Below, in pieces: positions 25,506 to 36,520 of a stretch of 64,000 nt of DNA. Location: contig NQWY01033760.1 of NCBI GenBank assembly GCA_019425655.1, positions 1 through 64,000 on the forward strand. The letters are read 5' to 3'. The translations under genes and the position numbers were made by a program. This DNA is from Rhizophagus prolifer (lineage: Eukaryota > Glomeromycota > Glomeromycetes > Glomerales > Glomeraceae). How positions within the stretch are numbered: position 1 is the first letter of the stretch; each line of letters starts with the position of its first letter. A model generated the notes under the pieces. It saw only the letters and a program-made list of their open reading frames with translations. It ran no database searches and was not told where the DNA came from.

Positions 25506-27205
25506 TTATGTCAAATCAAATTTCATCAGATCATCCAAATCTTTCAAAACGGGATTAATTTCTACAAATCTTTCAAAAATTTTGCGTTTGGTTATTACCT
25601 CTTTTTTGATAGTTAAGTCCGTTTGATAATCGATTTCGATTTTGAAATTATTGACTTTGTGTTTAAAATGATTAAAAAATTCAATGCTTAATCTGTCAAA
25701 TTCAGCTTTTGCTGTTTCCGAAGAATACTTTACAGTAATCTGGTGTTCATCAGATTTTTCTAACTTGAAACTATTGATAGCGTTGTAGACAAATGTATTG
25801 GTCTTTGCAAGATTTTTAAGAAATAAATTCCATTCCTTGTCCAGATCTGTTTGCGTAAAATGACTGGAAGGAAGATTTTCATCTTTGACATCGGCAAATT
25901 TGTCTGTCTCTATTTCTTCTTTTTTCTCTAAAGCAGCTTTTATACTGAATTTTGAACCCGAATTGATTTTCGCAATTGGTTCAGATGCTTTTTGGATGAT
26001 TTTTTTCGGTTCTTCAAAAACAGATTTTATAGGCTCAGGTTTGGATTCAATCTGAGTTTTAGCTTCTACAGGAACCGGTCTATTATCGGAAATCAAATTA
26101 GCTTCAAGAAGCGGCGCTAATATCAGGAACTTTTTTTTTTAGCTTCCAAACCTGCTGTCAGACTTGATAATTGCATCAGTGCAATCTCAACAGTCAGTCT
26201 CGGGTTTTTGGAATTTTTGTAATTGATATCGGCAAAATTGCAGATTTCGATTCCGTCTATCAGTTGTTGAGCTGACCATTTTTGGGATTGTTCAGCAAAC
26301 TTAGCTTTTGTTTTCTCACCAACTTCAATGAGGTTGAGTGTTTTTAGATTTTGCGCCATCATCAGATCACGGAAATGATTGCCTAATCCTGCAACAAAAA
26401 TATGCGGATCAAAACCTTTTTTAACAATCTCATCAAAAGCTGTCAACACACCCGGGATATCATTCTCTTTTGCCAGATCAACAATCCTAAGGTATTGATC
26501 ATAATCCAGGATATTGAGAACTTCTGCAGCTTTCTCAAGCGTAATATTTTTCTGAGAAAATGTACTTAGTCTGTCAAAAATGGACAAAGCATCTCTCAAA
26601 GCACCATCCGCTTTCTGAGCGATAAGGTAAAGCGCATCATCTTCATAAGTGATATTTTCTTTTTCCGCAATTTTTCTAAGATGATCCTGGATATCTTCAA
26701 TTGTGATTCTTTTGAAATCATAGATTTGGCATCTTGAAAGAATCGTTGGAATAATCTTGTGTTTCTCAGTCGTTGCAAGAATAAAGATTGCATGTGCAGG
26801 CGGTTCTTCCAAAGTTTTCAGAAACGCATTGAAGGCAGCCTGAGACAACATGTGAACCTCATCGATGATATAAACTTTGTATTTGCCAACCTGAGGTGCA
26901 AATCTTACCTGGTCAATCAGTTCACGAATGTCGTCAACAGAGTTATTGGAAGCCGCATCTAACTCATAAATATTAAATGCAAATCCTTCATCATCTGCAG
27001 CGCCGGATTTTTCATTGATTTTTCTGGCTAAGATTCTGGCACAGGTTGTTTTACCGACGCCTCTTGGTCCACAGAAAAGCAATGCCTGAGCCAACTGACT
27101 TTCATCTATGGCGTGTTCTAAAGTATCGGTAACGTGAGATTGTCCAACAACAGTATCAAACTCTTGCGGACGGTACTTGCGTGCGGATACGATAAAATTT
27201 TCCAT
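25506..27205 (-). CDS. dnaX: DNA polymerase III subunit gamma/tau, with A10 slippery site
   Basis: The clamp-loader ATPase. The first frame (27205 to 26123, 360 residues) has Walker A GPRGVGKTT (about 46-54), DEVHML (Walker B), SRCQIYDF (sensor/arginine region) and the collar domain to LSSLTAGLEAKKKSS, then TGA. A -1 shift at the run of ten A (26140-26131) joins it to KFLILAPLLEANLISDN and a 200-residue charged C-terminal region ending DLDDLMKFDLT at 25506, typical of tau. So unshifted translation gives a gamma-like product and shifted translation gives tau (about 566 residues). The zinc-binding cysteines usual after Walker A are not visible. A sequencing error in the A run is the competing explanation. 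Confidence 0.9.
26131..26140 (-). promoter_or_regulatory. A10 run, candidate slippage/frameshift site in dnaX
   Basis: Ten consecutive A in the coding strand at the border between the ATPase-collar part and the tau tail. The zero frame stops at TGA 26125-26123, and the -1 frame is open to 25506. An A-run at this place is known to cause transcriptional slippage in Thermus dnaX and ribosomal shift in E. coli. Confidence 0.55.
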
Positions 27206-27345
27206 TGCTCAAAAGTAAGGATTAATTGTGAATTTTGGAAATGGTTTTTACTTAATTATTTCTTTTTCGAACGCAAAGATTTTATTAATTATAGAAAATA
27301 TTTTAAAGTTTGCAAAGGCATAAAACTTAGCAAAGAATGTAAAAA

Positions 27346-27804
27346 TTATTCATCTTCATCTAAAAAATCAAGTTCGTCATCAGTCTGAATATAATCAGAA
27401 GAAATTCCCGGCGGATTGAACAAACCCCAGCTATCAACAATATAATGTTTTGGATTGAAACCAGAAATCCAGTCGATGAATAAAAGTCTGAATTCTTCAA
27501 CTAAGTTTCTCACTAAATTATAGTATTTAGAATCAGAAAAACCAAAATGCTCCAAAGTGTTTCCTCCAACAAAAATATCTCTCGCCACTTTTCTAATAAT
27601 TGTAGCATTCTCCATTTTAATATCATAAAGCTTCACTGCTTCAGCACCACAAATTTTAGCTTGAATCGTCATTATATCGCCAATTAAATTACCTTTGATA
27701 CTTTGTAAATATTCATTATCATCTGGAAATAAATCTGTTATAGTTTCAAGCACATCAAAAATTTCTTGAGACTTTTTGTAAAGTGGTAATTCAAAACATT
27801 CCAT
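27346..27804 (-). CDS. Hypothetical helical protein with acidic C-terminus
   Basis: 152 residues, no signal or membrane segment. I do not recognise the family with certainty; the length and the pattern of four amphipathic helices (FELPLYKKSQEIFDVLETI, YLQSIKGNLIGDIMTIQAK, NATIIRKVARDIFVGG, YYNLVRNLVEEFRLLFIDWI) resemble four-helix-bundle proteins, and the start is like the S23-type family. The last 25 residues contain a very acidic end (TDDELDFLDEDE). It lies upstream of dnaX and downstream of odhB on the same strand but a terminator separates it from odhB. Function unknown. Confidence 0.6.
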   Translation of the reverse strand: MECFELPLYKKSQEIFDVLETITDLFPDDNEYLQSIKGNLIGDIMTIQAKICGAEAVKLYDIKMENATIIRKVARDIFVGGNTLEHFGFSDSKYYNLVRNLVEEFRLLFIDWISGFNPKHYIVDSWGLFNPPGISSDYIQTDDELDFLDEDE

Positions 27805-27837
27805 TAAAATAAAATTTCATCAATAAATATAACAAAA

Positions 27838-27866
27838 AAGAGAGCAAAACCTGCTCTCTTAATTTT
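27838..27866 (-). terminator. Terminator of odhAB
   Basis: AAGAGAGC / GCTCTCTT stem with an 8-base loop; T run on the minus strand after the stem. 18 bases past the odhB stop. Confidence 0.85.
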
Positions 27867-27883
27867 ATGCTGAATATAATTTC

Positions 27884-29125
27884 TTATAATTCCAATGCTT
27901 TTCTTTCGTCGCCATCCATCAGGAACTCAACCGGATTGTCAAGCGCTTCTTTCACGGCTACCAAAAATCCTACAGATTCTCTTCCGTCGATAATTCTATG
28001 GTCATAAGACATCGCTACATACATCATTGGTCTGATCACTACTTGTCCTTTTACAGCAACCGGTCTCTCGATAATGTTGTGCATCCCAAGAATTGCAGAT
28101 TGCGGTGGATTAATAATTGGTGTTGATAACATTGACCCAAAAACACCACCATTGGTAATTGTGAATGTTCCGCCTGTCATTTCATCAACAGTGATTTTTC
28201 CGTCTCTTACTTTTGTTGCCAGATCTTTGATGTTAGCTTCAACACCTCTCAAAGTCATATTTTCAGCATTTCTAAGAACAGGAACCATTAATCCTTTAGG
28301 ACCTGAAACTGCGATAGAAATATCAGCAAAGTCATAATTGATTTTGAAATCGCCGTCGATAGATGCATTCACATCCGGGAATAATTTTAAGGCTCTTGTT
28401 ACCGCTTTTGTAAAGAATGACATAAATCCAAGACCTACACCATGTTTTGCAGCGAATTCTTCTTTATACTGTTTTCTGATTCTGAAAATCTCCGACATAT
28501 CCACCTCGTTGAAGGTCGTCAGCATTGCTGTTTCATTCTTAACGGAAACCAATCTTGCCGCCAATTTTCTTCTTAGAACTGAAAGTTTTGTAGTGGTCTG
28601 AGCTCTGTTTCCACCCGAAGGAGCACTTCCCATTGCAGGCACAGAAGCTGTTACCGCATCATCTTTGGTGATTCTGCCGTCTCTACCTGTACCAGTTACC
28701 TGAGATGCATTGATTCCTTTTTCATCAAGGATTTTTTTCGCTGCAGGCGAAGGTGTTTGAGAAGCATAAGATTCAGTTTTAGCAGCTTCTACTTTTGCTG
28801 GAGCTGGTTCTTCTTTTTTAACTTCTGCTTTTGGTTCTTCTTTAGGTTGCTCAGCAGCAGGAACAGCAGCACCTTCCGGTTTTGCAGCATCCATATCGAT
28901 AAGACAAACCACTTGCCCCACTTGCACCACTTCTCCTTCTTCAGCTTTCAAAGTGATGATTCCGCTTTGCTCAGCAGGAAGTTCCAAAGTTGCCTTGTCA
29001 GAATCAACTTCTGCAATCGGCTGGTCTTTTTCTACGTAATCACCGTCTTGTACTAGCCACGTTGCAATTTCAACTTCTGTGATAGATTCTCCCGGTGAAG
29101 GAACTTTCATTTCTAATATTGACAT
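27884..29125 (-). CDS. odhB: 2-oxoglutarate dehydrogenase E2, dihydrolipoyllysine succinyltransferase
   Basis: 413 residues, the core subunit of the 2-oxoglutarate dehydrogenase complex of the citric acid cycle. Domains in order: lipoyl domain (1 to about 78) with the modified lysine in [14 protein letters not shown] (about Lys44); an Ala/Pro/Glu/Lys-rich flexible linker (about 85-120); E3/E1-binding domain with [13 protein letters not shown] and [12 protein letters not shown]; and the catalytic acyltransferase domain, with the active site HRIIDGRES near residue 384. It forms an operon with the E1 gene just upstream (65-base gap), and a terminator follows. The E3 gene (lpd) is not in the window. 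Confidence 0.96.
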   Translation of the reverse strand: MSILEMKVPSPGESITEVEIATWLVQDGDYVEKDQPIAEVDSDKATLELPAEQSGIITLKAEEGEVVQVGQVVCLIDMDAAKPEGAAVPAAEQPKEEPKAEVKKEEPAPAKVEAAKTESYASQTPSPAAKKILDEKGINASQVTGTGRDGRITKDDAVTASVPAMGSAPSGGNRAQTTTKLSVLRRKLAARLVSVKNETAMLTTFNEVDMSEIFRIRKQYKEEFAAKHGVGLGFMSFFTKAVTRALKLFPDVNASIDGDFKINYDFADISIAVSGPKGLMVPVLRNAENMTLRGVEANIKDLATKVRDGKITVDEMTGGTFTITNGGVFGSMLSTPIINPPQSAILGMHNIIERPVAVKGQVVIRPMMYVAMSYDHRIIDGRESVGFLVAVKEALDNPVEFLMDGDERKALEL

Positions 29126-29190
29126 ACTAATAATTGTTTTTAATTTCAGAACAATCCGGAGATTGTTATTCTTATAGTTTATTAATTTTG

Positions 29191-32001
29191 TTAGGCTGTT
29201 ACAGGTCTTTTTGCAGGTTCATCATTGGTTTGAAAAACATCATTGATAATTTTGGTCTGATTTTTCTCAAACATTTTATGACTTCCAGGCGCAGGTGTTC
29301 CACTTGGAACAGGAGAAATCACCTGTATTCCTGTATCTCTGAAGTTTCTTAAGATATAACTCCAAGCACCCATATTTTCGGGTTCTTCCTGAGCCCAGAT
29401 CAATTCTTTCCTGTTCTTATATTTATCAAAGATCGCATTGATATAATCCATGTTCAAAGGATAGATTTGCTCCAATCTTACCAAAGCTACTTTGTCATCA
29501 TTAAGCTCTTCTTTCTTAGCTAATAGATCATAATACAACTTGCCTGTACAAAGAACTAGTCTCTCTACTTTTGCCGGATCTGCTGTTGGATCGTCCAAGA
29601 TCGGCTGAAAACTTCCATTGGCTAAATCTTCTAACGGAGAGACTACTTTTGGATGTCTTAACAGCGATTTAGGCGTCATAATTACTAACGGCTTTCTGAA
29701 TCCGAATTTCATCTGTCTTCTCAACAAATGGAAATAATTAGCTGGTGAAGTAATATTGGCAACAATGATATTTTCATTCGCGCAAAGCGTCAGGAATCTC
29801 TCCAATCTTGCGGAAGAGTGTTCCGCACCCTGACCTTCGGAACCGTGCGGCAACATCATTACCAAACCGTTCTGAATCTTCCATTTTTCTTCGGCAGCTA
29901 CCAAATATTGGTCAACAATGATCTGAGCACCGTTAGTAAAGTCTCCGAACTGAGCTTCCCAAATGGTTAAAGTTCTCGGTGCAGCCATAGCATAACCGTA
30001 ATCAAATCCTAAAACACCATATTCTGACAAGTGTGAGTTGTAAACATCAAATCTCTGCTCGTTCACATGGCGAAGCGGAATGTATTCTTCTTCCGTATCT
30101 TCAGTTTTAACGACAGCGTGACGGTGAGAGAATGTTCCTCTTTCTACATCTTCCCCGGAGATTCTTACGTTATATTTTTCAGTAAGAAGCGTTGCATAAG
30201 CCAACAATTCTCCCATTGCCCAATCCAAAGAATTGGTTTCCACCATTTTTATTCTGTTCTCGAAAAGACGCGTAATCTTGTTGATGAATTTTTTATCCGC
30301 AGGTAATGTGGAAATCTTAATTGCCAGTTCTTTCAGTTTTTCCAAATCGTATGTTGTATCAACTTTTGAAGCCGTCACACAGTTTTTGCCTCCAATTGGA
30401 TACTCTGTCCAGTCATCCTGCATAAAAACATCCATCGTATTTCTTTCGATTTCTTTGGACGCATCAAAGTTTTCATCAAGCAAAGCCTTGAAATCCTGCT
30501 CCATTTTCTTCAAAACCTCATCAGAAACAACATTTTCCTTAATTAAAAGTTCCTTGTAAATCTCTCTTGGATTCTGATGTTTTGAAATTAATTTATAAAG
30601 GTTTGGTTGCGTGAATCTTGGCTCATCACCTTCGTTGTGACCGTATTTTCTATAACCCAAAAGGTCAATGTAAACATCCTTACCAAACTTCGCACGGAAA
30701 TCTGCAGCAAATCTGATTGCGTGAACTACTGCTTCCACATCATCAGCATTAATGTGCATCACCGGAGAATCCGTCACTTTCGCAATATCGGTACAGTAAA
30801 CCGATGATCTTGCATCCAGATAATTGGTTGTAAAAGAAACCTGATTATTTACCACGATGTGAACTGTTCCACCTGTTCTGTAACCTTCCAGATTCATCAT
30901 CTGAGCGATCTCGTACACAATTCCCTGTCCTGCAATTGCGCCATCTCCATGGATGACAATCGGTAAAACTTTAGAATAATCGTCTTTGTAAACGTTATCT
31001 ACTTTTGCTCTGCAGATTCCTTCCACAAGTGCAGCTACAGTTTCAAGATGTGACGGATTCGGAGTAAGGTTGATTCTTACTTCTTCTCCATTTGCAGTCG
31101 TGATTTTTTTTGAAGAACCCAAGTGATATTTAACATCACCAGAGAATACATCTTCTTCAAATTCTTTTCCTTCAAATTCTGAGAAAATCTGCTTGTATGA
31201 TTTTTGGAAAATATTGGTCAAAACATTTAGACGGCCTCTGTGAGCCATTCCAAGAACTACCTCATCAACACCTAATTGCGAAGAACGCGTAATCAATTGG
31301 TCCAAAGCAGGGATCAAAGATTCTCCACCTTCCAATGAAAAACGTTTTTGGCCGACAAATTTAGTATGAAGGTAATTTTCAAATGCAACCGCTTGATTCA
31401 GTTTGAAAAGAATTTCTGTTTTTTCCTGAGCAGAAAGATTAGGGTGGTTTTCATTAACGTTAACCCATTCCATAATCCATTTCTTTTCCTCTACATTCTG
31501 GATATGCATATATTCTACACCGATAGAATCACAATAGATGTTCTGAAGGTGCGTAATGATCTCTTGCAAAGTTGCTGGACCAGGCATTCCTGTTTGTGTC
31601 GCAGAATTAAATTTTTTGTTCAGATCTTCCTTAGACAAACCAAAATTTTCGATGTCAAGTGTTGGAAAATAGTGTCTTCTTTCTCTTACAGGATTGGTTT
31701 TGGTAAAAAGGTGGCCTCTTGATCTGTAAGCTTCTATAAGATTTACAACCTTAAATTCTTTTGCGATATCTTCTGAAACAGCATTGTTAGTAACTGCTTG
31801 TTGAGCATATTGAACCGGAGCGGAATTAGAAACTGGGGCCGACCCAAAATCATCATCGCTATAATTTTCCAATGCAAAATCGAATCCCTGGAAAAACGAT
31901 TTCCAAGAAGGTTCCAATGCATCCGGGTATTTTTTGTATTGCTCATACATATCATCAATCAGCTGAGCATGTACGGCATTTAGAAATGAAAATTTATCCA
32001 T
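29191..32001 (-). CDS. odhA: 2-oxoglutarate dehydrogenase E1 component
   Basis: 936 residues, thiamine diphosphate-dependent decarboxylase that feeds succinyl groups to the E2 encoded next. Visible features: N-terminal segment [21 protein letters not shown] with the E2-contact region, [29 protein letters not shown] (ThDP/Mg binding), YGHNEGDEP, and in the second half the pyrimidine domain with FDYGYA and the [14 protein letters not shown] phosphate loop. The C-terminal part with EEPENMGAW is complete. A TAnnTTTG element lies 46 bases upstream of the start, and odhB follows in the same transcript. Confidence 0.96.
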   Translation of the reverse strand: MDKFSFLNAVHAQLIDDMYEQYKKYPDALEPSWKSFFQGFDFALENYSDDDFGSAPVSNSAPVQYAQQAVTNNAVSEDIAKEFKVVNLIEAYRSRGHLFTKTNPVRERRHYFPTLDIENFGLSKEDLNKKFNSATQTGMPGPATLQEIITHLQNIYCDSIGVEYMHIQNVEEKKWIMEWVNVNENHPNLSAQEKTEILFKLNQAVAFENYLHTKFVGQKRFSLEGGESLIPALDQLITRSSQLGVDEVVLGMAHRGRLNVLTNIFQKSYKQIFSEFEGKEFEEDVFSGDVKYHLGSSKKITTANGEEVRINLTPNPSHLETVAALVEGICRAKVDNVYKDDYSKVLPIVIHGDGAIAGQGIVYEIAQMMNLEGYRTGGTVHIVVNNQVSFTTNYLDARSSVYCTDIAKVTDSPVMHINADDVEAVVHAIRFAADFRAKFGKDVYIDLLGYRKYGHNEGDEPRFTQPNLYKLISKHQNPREIYKELLIKENVVSDEVLKKMEQDFKALLDENFDASKEIERNTMDVFMQDDWTEYPIGGKNCVTASKVDTTYDLEKLKELAIKISTLPADKKFINKITRLFENRIKMVETNSLDWAMGELLAYATLLTEKYNVRISGEDVERGTFSHRHAVVKTEDTEEEYIPLRHVNEQRFDVYNSHLSEYGVLGFDYGYAMAAPRTLTIWEAQFGDFTNGAQIIVDQYLVAAEEKWKIQNGLVMMLPHGSEGQGAEHSSARLERFLTLCANENIIVANITSPANYFHLLRRQMKFGFRKPLVIMTPKSLLRHPKVVSPLEDLANGSFQPILDDPTADPAKVERLVLCTGKLYYDLLAKKEELNDDKVALVRLEQIYPLNMDYINAIFDKYKNRKELIWAQEEPENMGAWSYILRNFRDTGIQVISPVPSGTPAPGSHKMFEKNQTKIINDVFQTNDEPAKRPVTA

Positions 32002-32046
32002 TATTACAGATTATCTGTTAAAATTTTAATTTTAAATAATTGCCAA

Positions 32047-32054
32047 CAAATTTA
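32047..32054 (-). promoter_or_regulatory. Putative -7 promoter element of odhAB
   Basis: TAAATTTG on the minus strand, 45 bases before the odhA ATG. Confidence 0.5.
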
Positions 32055-32127
32055 CTAAATTTTTGTGGACCTACGATGAATATAACCATTTATTCTGACA
32101 AATATAAGTGATATTTATCAGATCTTT

Positions 32128-33162
32128 TTAACGGTAAACAGGCAAAGACAATTTTAATTTTACATCCTGATTATCAGCAGGCTCTTCCAAAAATTCTTCC
32201 ATTAGCTGACCATTTCTTAAAGTATCTTTTTTAGCTTTTTTAAGAAGTTCCTGAATATTTTTTATGCGGTTATTATAATTACCCTGATAATAAATACAAT
32301 AAACCTTAGAAGCATTAAGTGTCTGAAAGCTGAAATTATTGTCACTTACAGAAATTCTCTTGGATAATGGCACACCATAGAAATATGAGATCTCTTTATC
32401 TTTAAGATTTGCAGGATTGGTAATGAGAACCGGAATGCCAAATTCATCATCTTTTTTACCCAGATCAGACCGCACATAATTCACTACTTTTCCATGGTTC
32501 ATCAGTACATTTTTGAAAAGAATATCTTTGGTATTCCTTGTGCTGACATTAACGCCAAGAAGTAATGCGCCTTCTCTGTTTTCGATCATAATGCTGTCAT
32601 ATTTTATAGAAGCCAGCTTTTGATCTCGATCCACTTTGTTCCCTAATATCTGATAGAGATTTTTCATACTTTTATCAATACTATTCACAAAAAAATCTTC
32701 CGCAATAAGATTTAAAGACCGCTCAAGGTAGCTTCTTTTGGGTGTATGGATATTCCAGAACATTTTTGTCCTGTTTCCGGAAGGCTTAAAGTTAATATCG
32801 ATTAAATAAGGATTATCATTATCTCCTTCGAACAATTGATAATGCAAAGTGCGATTAACTCTGGAATAACGAATAAATAAATCTCCGGATTCATCATTTT
32901 TTTTATCTGAGAATTTCATAGCACTCCCTACTCCTTCATATGGTGTAAAGAAGGAATACGTCATATCTTCTTTTCCGGCAAAATAATCGTTCCAGGCTGC
33001 AAAATTCTGAAGATTATTAAACTGAGGAAAAACTTTGTCTATGGGATAATTAATTTCTGACTGATGAGTGAAACTTTTGCTTTCATCTACAAAATTCATC
33101 ACAGCAGAATAGATTCCGAATAAGCAAAGAGAAATAATAATTACGAATTTTAACCAACGCAT
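32128..33162 (-). CDS. SRPBCC-like plus GyrI-like (effector-binding) domain protein, membrane-anchored
   Basis: 344 residues. An N-terminal hydrophobic segment (about 5-22, FVIIISLCLFGIYSAVM) probably anchors it. Residues about 35-185 fit an SRPBCC (START-like) domain (SEINYPIDKVFPQFNNLQNFAAWNDYF, then YEGVGSAMKF and a long C-terminal helix). Residues about 190-340 fit a GyrI-like effector-binding fold (KDKEISYFYGVPL, TLNASKVYCIYYQGNY). I infer a role in binding a small hydrophobic ligand. It lies 16 bases downstream of the TamL-like gene and is probably translated from the same transcript, so an envelope role is likely. The exact function is unknown. Confidence 0.65.
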   Translation of the reverse strand: MRWLKFVIIISLCLFGIYSAVMNFVDESKSFTHQSEINYPIDKVFPQFNNLQNFAAWNDYFAGKEDMTYSFFTPYEGVGSAMKFSDKKNDESGDLFIRYSRVNRTLHYQLFEGDNDNPYLIDINFKPSGNRTKMFWNIHTPKRSYLERSLNLIAEDFFVNSIDKSMKNLYQILGNKVDRDQKLASIKYDSIMIENREGALLLGVNVSTRNTKDILFKNVLMNHGKVVNYVRSDLGKKDDEFGIPVLITNPANLKDKEISYFYGVPLSKRISVSDNNFSFQTLNASKVYCIYYQGNYNNRIKNIQELLKKAKKDTLRNGQLMEEFLEEPADNQDVKLKLSLPVYR

Positions 33163-33178
33163 TTTTCAAATAAAATTT

Positions 33179-35769
33179 TTAGAAAGGATAACCAATTGCA
33201 AAGTTGATAGTTGGCTGCAAAGGCTTGATCTTATTAATAACCCAACGGCTGTTCCCTTCAGGCTGATTCGGGTCATACATTTTATAAGCAAAGTCAAGTC
33301 TCAGATTGACGTAAGCAATATTCATCCTGATTCCTAATCCACTTCCAACTCCCATTTGACTTATAAACTTTTTAAATTTAAACTGGTCCCCAAACCCATT
33401 ATCCTTCAGTCCCCAGATATTTCCTGCGTCTGTAAAAATGGCTGCTTCAAACATATTGGTGAGAGGAACGCGGTATTCTACACTGGTAGTCAGCTTCACA
33501 TTATCCATTGCATAAGAACGCACTCTTTCATCCAACTGGGAATCGGCAGGACCTAATCCACCAAATGCCAGCCAAGCTCTGATATCATAAGCTCCACCAT
33601 TGAAATAAGATCTCACAAACGGCATCGATGACGAGTTGCCGTAAGGAATTCCAATTCCTACAAACTGACGAAACGCCAATGTATGCGGTTTGGCTCTGTC
33701 ATTGAAAAAAGTAAAGTATTTCTTAAAATCAAAATCGAATTTTATAAACTGTGAAAACGGAATATTGAATATCGTTTTTGTATCACCATATAAAAGATAA
33801 TTCTCCTCTTTTTTAGTAACAAGATTCAAAAAGTTACCAGCCAATTCTACTTTACCACTAAAAGAAAATGGATTCCTGTATTCTTTTTTTCCAATCTCGT
33901 TATATATAAAATTGTAAATAATGGATGAAATTATGACATCCTGAGTTTGCCGTTCCTTATTATAAAGAGACTGCATATAGTTATATAAAAGATTCCTGTC
34001 ACTATTGAAAATCTGGGTGATAAAATTTTCGTCTGATAAAATAATTGCAGAAATCTGATCGTATGTATAACCCGGCGTTAATATTTCCGGATGATTTACG
34101 GCATACTGATTAAAAATATTTTCACGGTATTCATTATCGCCAGGGAAATATTCATAATATCTGTCTTTGTTTTGGGTTAAACTCAGCTGAGTGTTAAACA
34201 AAGTCAACCTGTGCTGGACTTTCCCATCATCCACATTCGCAAAATAGGTAAGTCCAGCATTGAAGTTGATTCTTCCCAATCCAATATTATTCTGAACAGA
34301 CGCTCCTAATGTGATGCTGGTTGTTGGAGAATATTTTTTTGGAATCAGCTTATAATATTTTCTAAACGGAACCACCAATCTGGGAAACTGGATGCCTGAG
34401 CAGACAATTCATAAGCATTGAAAATCGCGTCCGGATTTTTAGGATCTTTTGTTGTTCCAATAACTCCGGAAAAACTTGTAATCAAATTTTCTGCGCCTCC
34501 AAAAACGTTTCTCGTAGTGAGATCAACAGAAGGTGAAAAACCAAAGTTCAGAATTTGAGAATAATGAATATCTGTCGCAAAATTAAACTCATATTTTGGT
34601 AACGGTCTCAGGACATATTCTACATCTACGATACTGTCTCTCTCTGCTTCTGTTCCTTCTTTACGAAGATAATCCGCAGCTTTCAGTATCGTGAAGTTGT
34701 TCATAGAAATCAGGTTTCTCCTGGTAAGATCAAGATTGGATTGTTTATAAGGATCACCCGGTTTCAGAATAATAGGCAACCAAAGTGCATTGGCATTATA
34801 GGCACTATCTTTTCTAAAGATATTAATTCCTCTTATACTATCTTTCAGAGGAAGGTTAGTACTGTTTACACTATTGGCAACAGAAACTGTAATTTTTCCA
34901 ATTGTGGCCTTTCTGTAAGGTGTACCGATAGAATCTTTGATAATGTTCATTGTAACAGGTACATTCTTTCTGCTTTGTAAAGAATCTGCGACAAAATAGA
35001 TATCCTGATTATCATTATTGAATTTATAATAACCCTCTTCTTTCATCTGGTCATTAATCCTGGTAATTTCTTTTTCCAATACAGTTTCATCAAGGATCTG
35101 ACCTTTTTTCACAAAACTTTTATTGATCTGAGATTCATAGATGCTTCTAACGTTCTGATCAGGAATGTTATAAAAATATTCTTTGATATAGGTTGGATCT
35201 TTGTGGGTAATGACATAATCAACCTCCGCTTTTTTGGCAGCAGAATCTCTTTTCACACTTGTCTTAACTTCGGAATCCCAATAGCCGCGGTTAATCAATC
35301 TGTTATTGATACTTTTTGCACTCTGTTTTGTTTTTGCATCACTGTAGATTACCGGAGCCTGCCCAACTGTATGAAAAAAACGGTTCCAGAAAAGATTTCT
35401 ACCAACATATTCCGGATGATTATATTTTATGAAGAGTGAATCTCTGAGCTTTTGATTTCTCATCTCATTAGGATAAGTCATATACTCTTTCAGAATAGTA
35501 TCGTATTTTGGATTTGCCATATTATAAAAAGCTAATCCTATTGGCAATACAAAAAGTGTTTTCTTATTTGGCTTTTGGGCAACAAGATCAGGAATTTCAT
35601 CTGAAAAAATTTTACCGTCTGTATATTCAAATTTATTCTTGGTCAACAGATACTCGCCATCAGGAACTTTTTTTGTCACATTACAGGCATACAAAAACAC
35701 ACTGAAAATTGCGGAATAATAAAATATATGATATTTTTGAAAATATTTGTTGATATGCTTACGGCTCAT
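33179..35769 (-). pseudogene. TamL-type outer-membrane BamA/TamA family lipoprotein, frameshifted
   Basis: Starts MSRKHINKYFQKYHIFYYS with lipobox FLYAC, giving a lipoprotein; then POTRA-like repeats (GYWDSEVKTSVKRD, EGYYKFNNDNQDIYF) and the Omp85-type barrel (FGFSPSVDLTTRNVFGGAENL onward) ending NFAIGYPF with a terminal Phe. This is the architecture of Bacteroidota TamL, the outer-membrane partner of a TamB-like protein. At about 34376-34385 one base is missing: the first frame ends SFPDWWFRLENIIS, while the next frame reads FPRLVVPFRKYYKLIPKK and continues to the end. With the base restored the product is about 863 residues. Whether this is real decay or a sequence error cannot be decided here. 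Confidence 0.85.
35732..35739 (+). promoter_or_regulatory. Putative -7 promoter element of the SpoU methyltransferase gene
   Basis: TATTTTTG fits TAnnTTTG, 15 bases before the ATG, inside the start of the divergent tamL-like gene. Confidence 0.45.
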
Positions 35770-36483
35770 ACTATAAAGATAATACAATCTCTGGACAAAA
35801 AGAAATACAGGCAAAAATACAATTTGTTTTTAGTTGAAGGTAATAAAATCATAAAAGAACTTCCAAATTCTGGTTATGAAATAACCGACATTTTTTCTAT
35901 TGATCCGGATCAGTTAAATATTAAAATGGCAAAATCAGAAAAAATCTTGCCAAATGAGCTTAGAAAAATAAGTTTTCTTCAAAATCCTAAAGACTCTGTT
36001 GCTGTATGTAAAATCCCTGAAAATAATTACATCAAAGAAACTAACATTCAGATCGTTCTGGACGGGATTCAGGATCCTGGAAATCTTGGAACGATCATAA
36101 GATTAGCAGACTGGTTCGGAATCGAGCAGATTATTTGCAGTAATGACACTGTTGATCTTTATAATCCAAAAGTGATACAAGCAACCATGGGCTCATTTTT
36201 GAGGGTGAATATCTGTTATGTTGATCTTGCCGAATATCTGTCCTCTTACCAATACCCGATTCTGGGAACTGACATGAACGGAGAAAATATTTATAAATCC
36301 GAATTCCCGGAAAAATTTTCTTTAGTTTTTGGAAACGAAGGCAATGGCCTGCGAGATTCGACAGAAAAATTAATTTCGACAATGATTACTATTCCCAGAT
36401 TTGGACAAAATCAATCTACAGAAAGTTTGAATGTTTCCATGTCCGCCGGAATAATACTTGGAGAGATTTTTTCTAAAAAATAA
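35755..36483 (+). CDS. TrmH/SpoU family RNA 2'-O-methyltransferase
   Basis: 242 residues from the ATG at 35755, chosen because MLTAHTIKIIQSLDKKKYR is the usual family start; the frame is open nine codons further. The N-terminal part (to about 85) is an L30e-like RNA-binding domain with FLVEGNKIIKEL. The catalytic SPOUT domain has the three motifs: DGIQDPGNLGTIIRLAD (motif 1), SLVFGNEGNGL (motif 2) and STESLNVSMSAGIILGE (motif 3, knot and SAM binding). It methylates rRNA or tRNA; the exact target is not known. Its start codon overlaps the start of the divergent tamL-like gene by 15 bases. Confidence 0.88.
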   Translation: MLTAHTIKIIQSLDKKKYRQKYNLFLVEGNKIIKELPNSGYEITDIFSIDPDQLNIKMAKSEKILPNELRKISFLQNPKDSVAVCKIPENNYIKETNIQIVLDGIQDPGNLGTIIRLADWFGIEQIICSNDTVDLYNPKVIQATMGSFLRVNICYVDLAEYLSSYQYPILGTDMNGENIYKSEFPEKFSLVFGNEGNGLRDSTEKLISTMITIPRFGQNQSTESLNVSMSAGIILGEIFSKK

Positions 36484-36486
36484 AAT

Positions 36487-36515
36487 GCCTCTCCTTTATT
36501 TTATACCGGAAAGGC
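36487..36515 (-). terminator. Terminator of the envelope operon 36.5-37.8 kb
   Basis: On the minus strand GCCTTTCC / GGAGAGGC with one G-T pair, followed by ATTTTATTTTTT. It lies right after the SpoU gene stop on the other strand. Confidence 0.65.
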
Positions 36516-36520
36516 AAAAC

